From: Alteromonas salexigens
GTDB lineage: Bacteria > Pseudomonadota > Gammaproteobacteria > Enterobacterales > Alteromonadaceae
Direction of reading: 5' to 3'
DNA: 64,000 nt
Assembly: GCF_025628895.1 (NCBI RefSeq)
Contig: NZ_JAOTJC010000008.1
Span: 307,315 to 371,314 of the forward strand
A program made the position numbers and the translations under genes. The notes under the pieces are model-generated. The model was not told the origin of the DNA. It searched no databases and was given only the letters and a program-made list of their open reading frames with translations. This document shows, in pieces, positions 55,698 to 64,000 of the stretch (positions are counted from its first letter, which is position 1; each line of letters opens with the position of its first letter).

Positions 55698-57371
55698 CTA
55701 GTGGCTGTTACCAGCGTGTACCCCTTTCATTGAACGGCCTGACGGATCGGCGTTCGATTTAAAGCTCTCATCCCACTCCAGTGCCTCCGCGGTACTGCAG
55801 GCAATAGATTTACCCCCAGGCACACAATGGGCAGCGCTTTCCTGTGGGAAGTAGGCCTCGAAGATAGTCCGGTAGTAATACCCTTCTTTGGTATCCGGGG
55901 TGTTAACCGAAAAACGGAACTCCGCGGTGGCCAGTTGCTGGTCAGTCACTTCGCTGTCCACAAAATCCCGAATGGAGTCAATCCAGGAGTATCCAACCCC
56001 GTCACCAAATTGTTCTTTCTGACGCCATAAAACTTCTTCTGGCAGGGTTTCACCATTGTCGAAGGCTTTGCGCAGGATCCATTTTTCCATCCGGCCGTTG
56101 AGACACATTTTATCGTCCGGGTTTAACCGCATAGCCACGTCAATAAAGTTTTTATCCAAGAACGGTACCCGGGCTTCTACCCCCCAGGCTGATGTCGCTT
56201 TGTTGGCGCGGGCACAGTCGAACATATGCAGCCGCTCCAGTTTGCGAACGGTCTCTTCGTGAAACTCTCTGGCGTTGGGGGCTTTGTGGAAATACAGGTA
56301 GCCACCGAATATTTCATCAGCACCTTCGCCACTGAGCACCATTTTAATCCCCATCGCTTTAATCTTCCGGCTCATCAGGTACATAGGCGTGGCGGCACGG
56401 ATGGTGGTGGTGTCGTAGGTTTCAAGGTGGAAGATAACGTCACGTATGGCGTCCAGGCCTTCCTGAACAGTGAAATGGATCTCATGGTGCACGGTGCCAA
56501 TCATCTCCGCGACCTGCTTAGCGGCTTTGAGGTCCGGCGCGCCTTCAAGGCCGACAGAAAAGCTGTGCAGGCGCGGCCACCAGGCATCGGATTTATCTTC
56601 ATCTTCGATGCGTTTGGCTACATACTGTGCGGCTACCGCAGAGACCAGCGACGAGTCCAGGCCACCGGATAACAGAACCGCATAGGGTACATCCGACATC
56701 AGGTGCGATTTTACTGACTTTTCGAATGCTTCACGCAATTCCGTTAAGTCAGTTTTATTGTTCGCCACATTGTCGTAATCCATCCAGTCACGCTGATAAT
56801 AGCGGGTCAGCTTGCCGTGTTTGCTCCACAGGTAATGGCCAGGAGGGAACTCCTTAATGGTTTTGCACACCGGCGCCAGTGCTTTCATTTCCGACGCTAC
56901 GTAGAAGTTGCCGTGTTCATCGTAGCCGGTGTACAGCGGGATAATGCCCATATGATCCCGGGCAATCAGGTAGGCGTCTTCTTTGGCATCATAAAGAACA
57001 AATGCAAACATGCCTTCCAGCTGATCGATAAAGTCTATGCCGCGCTCCTGAAACAGTGGGAGAATGACCTCACAGTCGGAGCGTGTTTTAAACTGATAAT
57101 CGTTGGTCAGATCGGCAGCCAGGTGCTTATGGTTATAAATCTCACCATTAACGGCCAGAATTCCATTGCCATCCTGACTGATCAGCGGCTGCGCGCCGGT
57201 GTCGACATCTACAATCGCAAGGCGCTCGTGACACAGAATTGTATTGTCATTATTCCAGATACCTGACCAGTCGGGGCCGCGATGGCGCAGCAGTTTGGTT
57301 AAATCCAGAGCTTGTGTTCTTAGTTCAGACACGTCGGTCTTGATATCCAGGATACCGAAAATACCACACAT
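55698..57371 (-). CDS. asnB: Asparagine synthetase B, glutamine-hydrolysing
   Basis: AsnB makes asparagine from aspartate, ATP and glutamine. The 557-residue protein begins M-C-G-I-F-G-I, whose Cys2 is the glutaminase nucleophile, followed by R-H-R-G-P-D and A-V-N-G-E-I-Y-N-H. The synthetase half has the ATP-binding L-L-S-G-G-L-D-S-S-L near residue 233 and L-S-G-E-G-A-D-E-I-F-G-G-Y near 348. It is a single reverse-strand gene. It relates to the window's tRNA-Asn genes only by coincidence. Confidence 0.97.
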   Translation of the reverse strand: MCGIFGILDIKTDVSELRTQALDLTKLLRHRGPDWSGIWNNDNTILCHERLAIVDVDTGAQPLISQDGNGILAVNGEIYNHKHLAADLTNDYQFKTRSDCEVILPLFQERGIDFIDQLEGMFAFVLYDAKEDAYLIARDHMGIIPLYTGYDEHGNFYVASEMKALAPVCKTIKEFPPGHYLWSKHGKLTRYYQRDWMDYDNVANNKTDLTELREAFEKSVKSHLMSDVPYAVLLSGGLDSSLVSAVAAQYVAKRIEDEDKSDAWWPRLHSFSVGLEGAPDLKAAKQVAEMIGTVHHEIHFTVQEGLDAIRDVIFHLETYDTTTIRAATPMYLMSRKIKAMGIKMVLSGEGADEIFGGYLYFHKAPNAREFHEETVRKLERLHMFDCARANKATSAWGVEARVPFLDKNFIDVAMRLNPDDKMCLNGRMEKWILRKAFDNGETLPEEVLWRQKEQFGDGVGYSWIDSIRDFVDSEVTDQQLATAEFRFSVNTPDTKEGYYYRTIFEAYFPQESAAHCVPGGKSIACSTAEALEWDESFKSNADPSGRSMKGVHAGNSH

Positions 57372-57612
57372 AAAACGAGTTCTCTCTTGTCACTTGTTGA
57401 AAAATTCAGGCGATTTTCTGTCGGATCTCGCGGGGAGATAGCGGTGGTGTTGTTATTGTTTTATGTTGCGTCACACGCGTGTCTTTGAATGTGCCAGCAT
57501 GAGGAAAAATTGCAAGCGGAATCTCGTGCCATTTTGGAATCATGTACGAAGACCGGGTGGGGAGCGCAGGCAGGCGGGTGGGTGAAATGGCGTGCTTTAT
57601 TTTGCCGCACAA
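57372..57612. other. Intergenic region upstream of asnB
   Basis: This gap holds the asnB promoter and the end of the M28 peptidase unit. I see no clear operator or consensus promoter by eye. Confidence 0.35.
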
Positions 57613-57640
57613 ATAAAAAAGCCAGTCTCGGTGGCTGGCT
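57613..57640 (-). terminator. Intrinsic terminator of the M28 peptidase gene
   Basis: On the reverse strand AAGCCAG (57640-57634) pairs with CTGGCTT (57624-57618) and is followed by TTTTTATT. It lies 25 bases past the peptidase stop. Confidence 0.75.
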
Positions 57641-57664
57641 TAACTTAAATACTACAACGCGTTG

Positions 57665-59317
57665 TTACTGACGCTGGAATTCGCTGCTGTCTTTCCATTG
57701 TGGCCAGTCTTCGGCATTGGCTATCTGGTAGCCTACATCAAATAGCAGTTGGGTGTCCTGGGCGATGCCGCTCAGATCCCAGTTGTCGCGATAATGGTCA
57801 CATACCTGGTGATAACAACCGTTTACAATCACGTTCATGCGCTTGCGGTATGCGGCCGTTTCCTCGTCAGCGGGTTCGCTGCCACCTTTTGCGTACAATG
57901 CCGGCACCCCTTGCTTGGCAAAACTGAAGTGATCAGAACGATAGTAATAGCCTGCTTCTGGTTTATCTTCCTGGGTCAGCGTGCGGCCCTGACGTTCGGC
58001 AGCCACTTTCAGGTTGTCTTCCAGGTCAGACTTACCCATTCCCACCACGGCGACGTCTTTGGTTTTACCCAGCACATTCATAGCATCCATGTTGATATTG
58101 GCGATGGTGTTTTCAATCGGGATGACAGGATTGTTGGCGTAAAACTTAGAGCCCAGTAACCCTTGCTCTTCGGCGGTAACCACCAAAAAGCTGACGGAGC
58201 GCTGTGGGGCAGGGCTTAACTTTGCGAAGGCGCGGGCCATAACAAGTGTGGCTGCGGTGCCGGTGGCGTTATCATGGGCACCGTTGTATATCTGATCGCC
58301 CTCTTTAGAGGTATCTTTACCCAGGTGATCCCAGTGCGAGGTATAGATCACGTGCTCATCAGGCAGCTCGGCACCGGGAACGGTGGCAAGCACGTTGTAG
58401 CTTTTCGACTTCTTGAAGGTGTTTTTTACCGTTACTGATGCAGTCACATCCATAGGTTTGGAGTAGGGGCCCTGCATGGCTTTGGCTTTTTCTTCAAAGT
58501 AGTCCAGGCCAGCATCGGCAAACACTTTCTGTGCGGCGTCTACGGTCAGCCAGCCTTCCATGGCCACCCGGCTGGCACCACCGTCTTCAGTGACCAGGCC
58601 ATATTGAGGCCCACTCCAACTGTTTGCCACCACCGACCAGGGGTAACTGGCGGGGGCTGTTTCATGCACAATCAGTGCGCCCGCGGCACCCTGACGGCTG
58701 GCTTCTTCATATTTGTAGCTCCAGCGGCCGTAATAGGTCATGGTAGTTCCCTGGAATTTGCCGCTGCCCGGATTTTCAAAGCCGGGATCATTAATCAGTA
58801 TGACCACGGTTTTGCCTTCAACATCCAGCCCGTCGTAATCGTTCCAATCGTATTCAGGCGCATTCACCCCGTATCCCACGAACACCAGCTCAGAGTCGGA
58901 CAGCGCGACTTCCGCCTGCTCACGTTTAGAGGAGGCGACCATGTCTTCTTTGTAATTAAAAGTGTTGTCGCCAATGGTCATGACCATATTGGGGTCGGCG
59001 TTAATTTCCATTAGCGCGACTTCTTGCAGGAAGCTATCTCCGTTGCCGGGCTTGAGGCCGGCAGCTTTAAACTCGCTGATAAGGAAGTCGAGGGTTTTCT
59101 TTTCTCCGGCCGTGGTGGGCAGGCGACCTTCAAATTCGTCGGAGGCAAGAGTTTTTAACGGCGGGCGAATATCATCTGCGGTGATATTGGCGTAAATTTC
59201 TTCGAAGTTATTGATGTCCTGCGCTACATTTCCCTGGTTTTCAGGATCTTCGGCAGGCGAGCATCCGGTAAGTGCCACGGAGAGCGTGGCTGCCAGTGGC
59301 AAAAGAATTTTTTTCAT
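57665..59317 (-). CDS. M28 family zinc aminopeptidase lipoprotein with PA domain
   Basis: The 550-residue protein has a lipobox L-T-G-C (Cys19), so it is envelope-anchored. A protease-associated domain spans about residues 140-300. The M28 catalytic domain follows with S-H-W-D-H-L-G, G-A-H-D-N-A-T-G, E-E-Q-G-L-L-G-S-K and later Y-Y-R-S-D-H-F-S-F, which supply the two zinc ions. It probably removes amino acids from peptides in the periplasm or outside. It is divergent from the DUF3025 gene with about 71 bases between starts. Confidence 0.9.
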   Translation of the reverse strand: MKKILLPLAATLSVALTGCSPAEDPENQGNVAQDINNFEEIYANITADDIRPPLKTLASDEFEGRLPTTAGEKKTLDFLISEFKAAGLKPGNGDSFLQEVALMEINADPNMVMTIGDNTFNYKEDMVASSKREQAEVALSDSELVFVGYGVNAPEYDWNDYDGLDVEGKTVVILINDPGFENPGSGKFQGTTMTYYGRWSYKYEEASRQGAAGALIVHETAPASYPWSVVANSWSGPQYGLVTEDGGASRVAMEGWLTVDAAQKVFADAGLDYFEEKAKAMQGPYSKPMDVTASVTVKNTFKKSKSYNVLATVPGAELPDEHVIYTSHWDHLGKDTSKEGDQIYNGAHDNATGTAATLVMARAFAKLSPAPQRSVSFLVVTAEEQGLLGSKFYANNPVIPIENTIANINMDAMNVLGKTKDVAVVGMGKSDLEDNLKVAAERQGRTLTQEDKPEAGYYYRSDHFSFAKQGVPALYAKGGSEPADEETAAYRKRMNVIVNGCYHQVCDHYRDNWDLSGIAQDTQLLFDVGYQIANAEDWPQWKDSSEFQRQ

Positions 59318-59388
59318 TGTTAGTCTCTGTTTGCTCTACAATAGACAGCCAGTATAGAGAAATCCAGAGCGCTAACCAACTGCTGACT

Positions 59389-60243
59389 ATGACATCTACC
59401 GATATAAACTGGCAACCTGACACATTTCTGACCGCGGCAGCCGCGCCTGTGAGAGCGCTTTTTGACACTTTACAGTTAACCGGCTGCACCGCGTTCCCCA
59501 CTGCCGGATTCCTCAGTGAAAAAATGAAAATGCTGCATCCGGCATGGCAGGGGCCAGTGTTTGTCGCCCAGTCAGCCTTGGCGGAAGACGATGCCCGTTA
59601 TTACGAGGAGATTATCGGCAGCGATAATCGCATTCCCACCCGGGAACACAGCTGGCATGATTTGTTTAATGCCTGTATCTGGATGCAGTTTCCGCAAACC
59701 AAGTTGCATCTGAATCAGCTGCATGTTGATGACATCCAGCGGCATGGCGTACATCCGCGCACTCCCCGGCGTAACCGGCTGACCCATTTTGATGAATGCG
59801 GTGTGGTACTCGCGGTAGAGCAGCGGCATCTGAACGCAGGTAATGCCTTGCTAGCCGGGCTGGCAGAGCACGCGTGGCTGGAGGTCTTATGGCACCATCG
59901 TCAGACCTGGCTGGATACGGTGACGCCGTTTATGTTTGGGCATGCCAATCTGGAAATGATGCTGGCGCCGTTTACCGGCCTGACTGGTAAGTGGCTGGCA
60001 GTTACCGTGCCTGACGGGTTTCGTGAGTTATCGCAAGCCCAGCAGTGGGCAGTGATAGACAGTGCGGTGTCAGCAAGAATTACGGCGCTGGATAATTTTC
60101 AGCAGCCGGAGATCCTCAGACCCTTGCCGCTATTGGGTGTGCCTGGCTGGTGGCCGGGGCAGTCGAAAAGCTTTTATCATGATACCAGTTACTTCCGCCC
60201 GCAGCGTGCCAACACGCCGCGAACGGTACAATTGCCATTGTAA
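59389..60243 (+). CDS. DUF3025 family protein
   Basis: The 284-residue protein has the DUF3025 core with H-D-L-F-N-A-C-I-W-M-Q-F-P and R-R-N-R-L-T-H-F-D-E-C-G near residues 80-140, then P-L-P-L-L-G-V-P-G-W near the end. Function is unknown. I chose ATG 59389 (M-T-S-T-D-I-N-W); a longer frame from 59272 runs into the promoter region of the divergent peptidase. No signal peptide is seen. It converges with the Yip1 gene, with stops adjacent. Confidence 0.8.
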   Translation: MTSTDINWQPDTFLTAAAAPVRALFDTLQLTGCTAFPTAGFLSEKMKMLHPAWQGPVFVAQSALAEDDARYYEEIIGSDNRIPTREHSWHDLFNACIWMQFPQTKLHLNQLHVDDIQRHGVHPRTPRRNRLTHFDECGVVLAVEQRHLNAGNALLAGLAEHAWLEVLWHHRQTWLDTVTPFMFGHANLEMMLAPFTGLTGKWLAVTVPDGFRELSQAQQWAVIDSAVSARITALDNFQQPEILRPLPLLGVPGWWPGQSKSFYHDTSYFRPQRANTPRTVQLPL

Positions 60244-60948
60244 TTACAGTAGCACCACAACCAGCCAGATCGTCCAAATAATGGCAAACGGGGCGATCGC
60301 AATCACCGCTGATTTTCTTACTGAAAATGACGTCCACTGGCTAACACCAACCATGGTCAGATAAATACTCCAGATCGAGTCCAGCCGAACCGACTGCAAA
60401 AACGCAAACCAGTCTGAGGTCATCGGCACACTAAACCAGTATGCCAGTGACAGCGGCATGCTAATCGCCGGGCTTATCTGCGGGTCACTGTTCAGCAAGA
60501 GCAGAACAATGCTGATCAGTGCACTGAATACGATGGGCATGCCAGCCCACCAGGTGAATCCATACCAGTCGGTAAACCCGTTGGCGTTACTTTCGTCTGA
60601 ACGGGTAGCCAGGTTGAGGTAGGTAGCGACTATGGCATTAATAACAATCATGCCGATGATAGTGCCGACTACGGCAAAGGCGGTAATCGAGGTTTTCGTC
60701 ATGTTCTGACGGTAGGTGTCCTGCTCGGCTGGGCTCAGGTCGCCATACTGCGCATCAATGATGGTATTCTGATACCAGCTGAAGTCCACCGCATTAAGGT
60801 ACAGATATTGAGGCAACAAGCCCATCAACACCACGATGATAAACGGGATCCACGACCAGTTATTATGCTCGTTTACTGCTTTAAACACGCCATTTGGTCG
60901 GAAAAATATATCATTACATGCCTGGATAGGATTGGTCACAGTGTGCAT
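60244..60948 (-). CDS. Yip1 family membrane protein
   Basis: The 234-residue protein has five to six membrane segments and a F-R-P-N-G-V-F-K-A-V opening followed by W-I-P-F-I-I-V-V-L, typical of bacterial Yip1-domain proteins. The role is unknown. It directly abuts the stop of convergent DUF3025. It is downstream of the SLC13 gene on the same strand but separated by a terminator. Confidence 0.82.
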   Translation of the reverse strand: MHTVTNPIQACNDIFFRPNGVFKAVNEHNNWSWIPFIIVVLMGLLPQYLYLNAVDFSWYQNTIIDAQYGDLSPAEQDTYRQNMTKTSITAFAVVGTIIGMIVINAIVATYLNLATRSDESNANGFTDWYGFTWWAGMPIVFSALISIVLLLLNSDPQISPAISMPLSLAYWFSVPMTSDWFAFLQSVRLDSIWSIYLTMVGVSQWTSFSVRKSAVIAIAPFAIIWTIWLVVVLL

Positions 60949-61086
60949 CCGGTGCTCCGTCTTATTATCGTTCTGGTTGAATGTGATGAAGGGGCAAGCC
61001 CACTGGATAGTCTATACCGTGTTCACCTTCCAGCGAAAGCCCGAATGCCATATTGCGGTAACAGAGATAGTTACCAAATGTGTCGG

Positions 61087-61111
61087 CAAACAGGCCGCAC
61101 GCAGCGGCCTG
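61087..61111 (-). terminator. Terminator after the SLC13 transporter gene
   Basis: CAGGCCGC (61091-61098) pairs perfectly with GCGGCCTG (61104-61111), and on the reverse strand a short TTTG tail follows. It lies 6 bases past the transporter stop, although the T tract is weak. Confidence 0.6.
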
Positions 61112-61116
61112 CCCGG

Positions 61117-62847
61117 TTAACCCGCCAGATAGGTGACATTCAGCAACATCAGCACCACACTGCTGTAAAGCAGGGAAATGGGCACCCCTACCTTGATAAA
61201 GTGTTTAAACCGGTAATTGGCAGCATTAAACACCAACAGGTTAGTCTGGTAGCCGTAGGGGGAGATGAAACTGGCGCTGGCAGCAAATGCCACGGCCAGT
61301 GCAAACGGCATCAGCGGTGCGCCGATAATCTCCACCAGGCCATAGGCAAACGGAAACATCAGTGCTGCCGCCGCGTTATTGGTCACAAACTCGGTGAGCA
61401 GCAAGGTCACGACATAGACGATGATAAGCGCGATAAACCAGTCTGTATCCGCCAGGTAGGGCATTAGCTGAGTCGTTGCCAGGGCAATGACCCCAGTTCC
61501 CTCGAGTGCCGTGGCCAGGCTTAACGCGCCGACGATCACCACAATAAGGTTGAGGGGTAAATTACGCTTAATCTCGCCGTTGGTGGCTACTCTCGCGGCC
61601 AGCAAGACCGCTGCAAAGAACAACAGCCCCAGTGCCAGCGACAGCATATCCATGGCGGCGAGTGCCACGGTGAGCAAGAAGCCTCCCAGCGTCACCCACT
61701 CCTGCTTCGAGCTGAGTGGCCGGGCTATTTTCTGCTCTGACAGAATAAAGAAGTTTTTCGACAGGTTATGCCGGGTATGAAAGTCCGGTCCGGTCGCCAG
61801 CAGTAAAAAATCACCGGCGCGTAACTTGATGTCGCCCAGCTTGCCGGAGAGTTGCTCGCCATCGCGTCGTATGGCCACGACGGCGGCGTCAAACAGTGCC
61901 CGAAAGCCCAGTGCTTTGATAGTCTGCCCGATGATTTGTGCGCGGTTGGCAATAATCACTTCGGTCAGGTTTTCCCGCAGGATCCCATCCGCCTCGGCGA
62001 AGGTGGTAAGGCCACGAATATGACTGAGATTATCGAGCTTTTGCACATTACCGGAAAAGATCAGTTTATCCCCTTCCAGGATAACCAGTTCCGGTGATAT
62101 CGGCGAGATGAGCTGGCCTTCGCGGACCACCTCTACTAAAAACAGCTCCGGTAAATTCCGCAGGTGATTGTCTTCTACGGTTTTGCCTACCAGTTCAGAG
62201 TCGGGTTCAACTTCAGCTTCCAGTAAATATTCCCGGTAGTCGCCGCCTTTATGCGCAATGGTGGGCAGCAAGGGGGTAAGAAAAAACATAAACACCCCAC
62301 AGGTCAGCCCGGCTATCATGCCGTACAGGGTAAAGTCCCAGAATTTAAACCCCGGGTGCCCCTGTTCCTGCAGGAAACTGTCAACAATCAGGTTGGTGGA
62401 TGTCCCTATCAGGGTGACGGTGCCGCCCAGAATAGCCGCATACGACAACGGGATAAGCAGCCGTGAGGCGTGAAAGTGTTGGTTTTGCTTCACCGGACCA
62501 ATCAGACTGGCCACAATAGCCGTGTTGTTCAGCAAAGCAGAAGAAAAGAATGTCAGCCCAAACAGACGCCAGTAGGAGGCAGTATAGCTGGCCGTAACCA
62601 GCTTTCTGCCAAGGCGCTTAATGAGGGCCGTCTTGTCGATGGCACTACTGACGATAAGCAGCAGTATCAGCGTAATCAGGCCCTTATTGGTCAGGTTGTG
62701 CAGGACATCGTCAAACGTGATTTGCTGGGTGACCAGTAAACTGAGCACGGCCAGTGCGAAAATCGAAGCAGGGCGCCGTTTCGTAAAAATCAGCGCAGCA
62801 ATGGTACCGAAGAAAATCCCCAGTACCATTAACTGGTTTAACTCCAT
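61117..62847 (-). CDS. SLC13 family anion permease with TrkA-C (RCK_C) domains
   Basis: The 576-residue membrane protein has the DASS/SLC13 plan. N-terminal helices include S-S-A-L-L-N-N-T-A-I-V-A-S-L, two RCK_C domains lie at about 210-380, and a second helix bundle includes F-V-T-N-N-A-A-A-A-L-M-F-P. The paired S-x-x-x-N-N/T motifs bind sodium and anion in this family. It is 17 bases downstream of cysN on the same strand, so it is probably the sulfate uptake system for that operon, as proposed for similar genes next to cysDN. A symbol is not assigned. Confidence 0.87.
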   Translation of the reverse strand: MELNQLMVLGIFFGTIAALIFTKRRPASIFALAVLSLLVTQQITFDDVLHNLTNKGLITLILLLIVSSAIDKTALIKRLGRKLVTASYTASYWRLFGLTFFSSALLNNTAIVASLIGPVKQNQHFHASRLLIPLSYAAILGGTVTLIGTSTNLIVDSFLQEQGHPGFKFWDFTLYGMIAGLTCGVFMFFLTPLLPTIAHKGGDYREYLLEAEVEPDSELVGKTVEDNHLRNLPELFLVEVVREGQLISPISPELVILEGDKLIFSGNVQKLDNLSHIRGLTTFAEADGILRENLTEVIIANRAQIIGQTIKALGFRALFDAAVVAIRRDGEQLSGKLGDIKLRAGDFLLLATGPDFHTRHNLSKNFFILSEQKIARPLSSKQEWVTLGGFLLTVALAAMDMLSLALGLLFFAAVLLAARVATNGEIKRNLPLNLIVVIVGALSLATALEGTGVIALATTQLMPYLADTDWFIALIIVYVVTLLLTEFVTNNAAAALMFPFAYGLVEIIGAPLMPFALAVAFAASASFISPYGYQTNLLVFNAANYRFKHFIKVGVPISLLYSSVVLMLLNVTYLAG

Positions 62848-62864
62848 GTTGTCCTGTCCTGTGG

Positions 62865-64000
62865 TTACAGCTTAGTAATATCCAGTGCATTCCAGTGTGG
62901 GAAATGCTTACGAACCAGGGCGTTAAACTCTTGCTCGAACTCAGAGAACTGTGGGCTCTCGTGTTGTTCATCCTGACTCAGTTCGTCAATGATCATGCCT
63001 GCGCCAACGGTGCCGTTGGTCATGCGGTCAATCACAATAAACGAGCCGGTAGGCTGGTTGCGGGTGTACGGGTCGCACGCTACCGCTTGCTGGAACTTCA
63101 GGTCAACCACACCGATTTCATTCAGGTTCAGATGCAGCGCATCTTTTTTCTGTAACGTATTCACATCAATCTGGCAGTCGATATGGGCCACAGAGCCGGT
63201 GGTGGTCTTGGTAGCGAATTTGAACGCGTATTGCTTGTTCGGCATCATCGGTTCTTCGCTCATCCACACCAGGTGCGACTTAAACTGCGTGGACAGCAGC
63301 GGCAGGTTGTCTGATTTTACAATCATGTCGCCACGGGAAATATCAATTTCATCTTCCAGCGTCAGTGTCACGGCTTGTGGCACATAGGCACGTTCCTGCT
63401 CGCCATCAAAGGTGACCACAGATTTCACTTTGGACGTTTTACCTGAGGGCAGGGCCGTCACTGCGTCACCCGGGGCGATCTGGCCAGACACCACGGTGCC
63501 GGCAAAGCCACGGAAATCCAGGTTCGGACGGTTCACATACTGCACCGGGAAGCGGAAGTCGTCATGGTTGGCGTCTTCGCCAATTTCAATGTTTTCCAGC
63601 AGTTGCATCAGCGGGGTGCCGTCGAACCACGGTGTACTCGGGCTCTGGTTTACTACGTTGTCGCCTTCCAGCGCTGAAATAGGCACAAAGCGGATATCCG
63701 GAATGTCCAGCTGCTCGGCAAACTTCAGGTAGTCTTCACGGATCTCGTTGTAGACGTCTTCACTGTAATCCATCAGGTCCATCTTGTTGACGGCCACGAT
63801 CACGTGCTTAATGCCCAGCAAGGACACCAGGAAGGAGTGACGTTTAGTCTGTACCTTCACTCCACCACGGGCATCTACCAGTATAATTGCCAGATCACAG
63901 GTGGAAGCACCGGTAACCATGTTGCGGGTATACTGTTCGTGTCCCGGCGTGTCAGAAATAATGAACTTACGTTTTTCGGTTGAGAAATAACGATACGCCA
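62865..64000 (-). CDS. cysN: Sulfate adenylyltransferase subunit 1 (partial, runs off right edge)
   Basis: CysN is the GTPase subunit that works with CysD to make adenosine 5'-phosphosulfate from sulfate and ATP. The window holds 378 codons of its C-terminal part. The G3 motif D-T-P-G-H-E-Q-Y-T-R-N-M lies at about 63915-63955 and G4 N-K-M-D at about 63780. Elongation-factor-like beta barrels follow. The reading frame is open through 64000, so the start is outside. An internal Met at 63920 is not the start. It is followed by the SLC13 gene. Confidence 0.95.
   Translation of the reverse strand, partial: AYRYFSTEKRKFIISDTPGHEQYTRNMVTGASTCDLAIILVDARGGVKVQTKRHSFLVSLLGIKHVIVAVNKMDLMDYSEDVYNEIREDYLKFAEQLDIPDIRFVPISALEGDNVVNQSPSTPWFDGTPLMQLLENIEIGEDANHDDFRFPVQYVNRPNLDFRGFAGTVVSGQIAPGDAVTALPSGKTSKVKSVVTFDGEQERAYVPQAVTLTLEDEIDISRGDMIVKSDNLPLLSTQFKSHLVWMSEEPMMPNKQYAFKFATKTTTGSVAHIDCQIDVNTLQKKDALHLNLNEIGVVDLKFQQAVACDPYTRNQPTGSFIVIDRMTNGTVGAGMIIDELSQDEQHESPQFSEFEQEFNALVRKHFPHWNALDITKL

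Overview
The window looks like a chromosome segment of a marine gammaproteobacterium of the Alteromonadaceae type (Alteromonas or a relative). This rests on gene content and order, not on a database search. The pointers are the smrB/prmB-aroC divergon, the rsxABCDGE-nth operon, a sodium-motor motY next to rnt, TonB receptors paired with FecI/FecR, a yeaG-yeaH-spoVR operon and a queC/queE divergon. Most of the window is ordinary, tightly packed core genome with mid-range GC.

Layout. 1-11.7 kb: a partial Hpt gene, an M16 metalloprotease lipoprotein, gshA, a lytic-transglycosylase-like lipoprotein, smrB, then prmB-aroC-MFS and two unassigned genes. 11.7-18.1 kb: the reverse-strand operon yeaG-yeaH-spoVR, then sodB and grxD. 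18.4-25.8 kb: a surface-signalling locus with two paralogous TonB receptors flanking fecI-fecR. Only the second receptor has the periplasmic signalling domain. Long inverted repeats lie before fecI and before the second receptor, and a C10 tract lies before the first. 25.9-32.3 kb: bfd under a Fur-like box, a peroxiredoxin, rnt, motY, glpQ, gloA and an aspartyl protease with a PDZ domain.

32.3-38.2 kb is accessory DNA stacked at the 3' end of nth, the last gene of the rsx operon. Besides the full nth gene there are two separate pieces of nth 3' end (about 32.35 and 36.39-36.64 kb). They bracket a GC-rich multi-PAS hybrid histidine kinase and an AT-rich serine beta-lactamase-like hydrolase. 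The second piece is nearly identical to nth in protein but clearly diverged in DNA. This suggests incoming elements that replaced the end of nth, not a recent local duplication. No integrase is visible.

38.2-45.4 kb: nth and the Rnf/Rsx complex genes, with a 150-bp repeat in rsxC, then two identical tRNA-Asn genes. 45.4-46.9 kb is free of clear genes. It holds an inverted pair of DnaA boxes upstream of the MATE-uvrB pair. 46.9-52.7 kb: MATE, uvrB, a REP-associated tyrosine transposase (RAYT)-like gene and a LysR regulator. 52.9-64 kb: queC, queE, two unassigned overlapping genes, asnB, an M28 peptidase, DUF3025, Yip1, an SLC13 transporter and partial cysN.

The most unusual signal is a short motif (GTGGGTGTCCA or its complement TGGACACCCAC, with variants). 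I count about 24 copies in intergenic DNA, in four clusters at about 26.2-26.6, 46.3-46.6, 50.3-51.6 and 52.8-52.9 kb. Two clusters show the same layout: several copies in one orientation, then several in the other. Some copies sit in small palindromes. The RAYT-like gene lies among them, so they are a candidate REP family and its mobilising enzyme.
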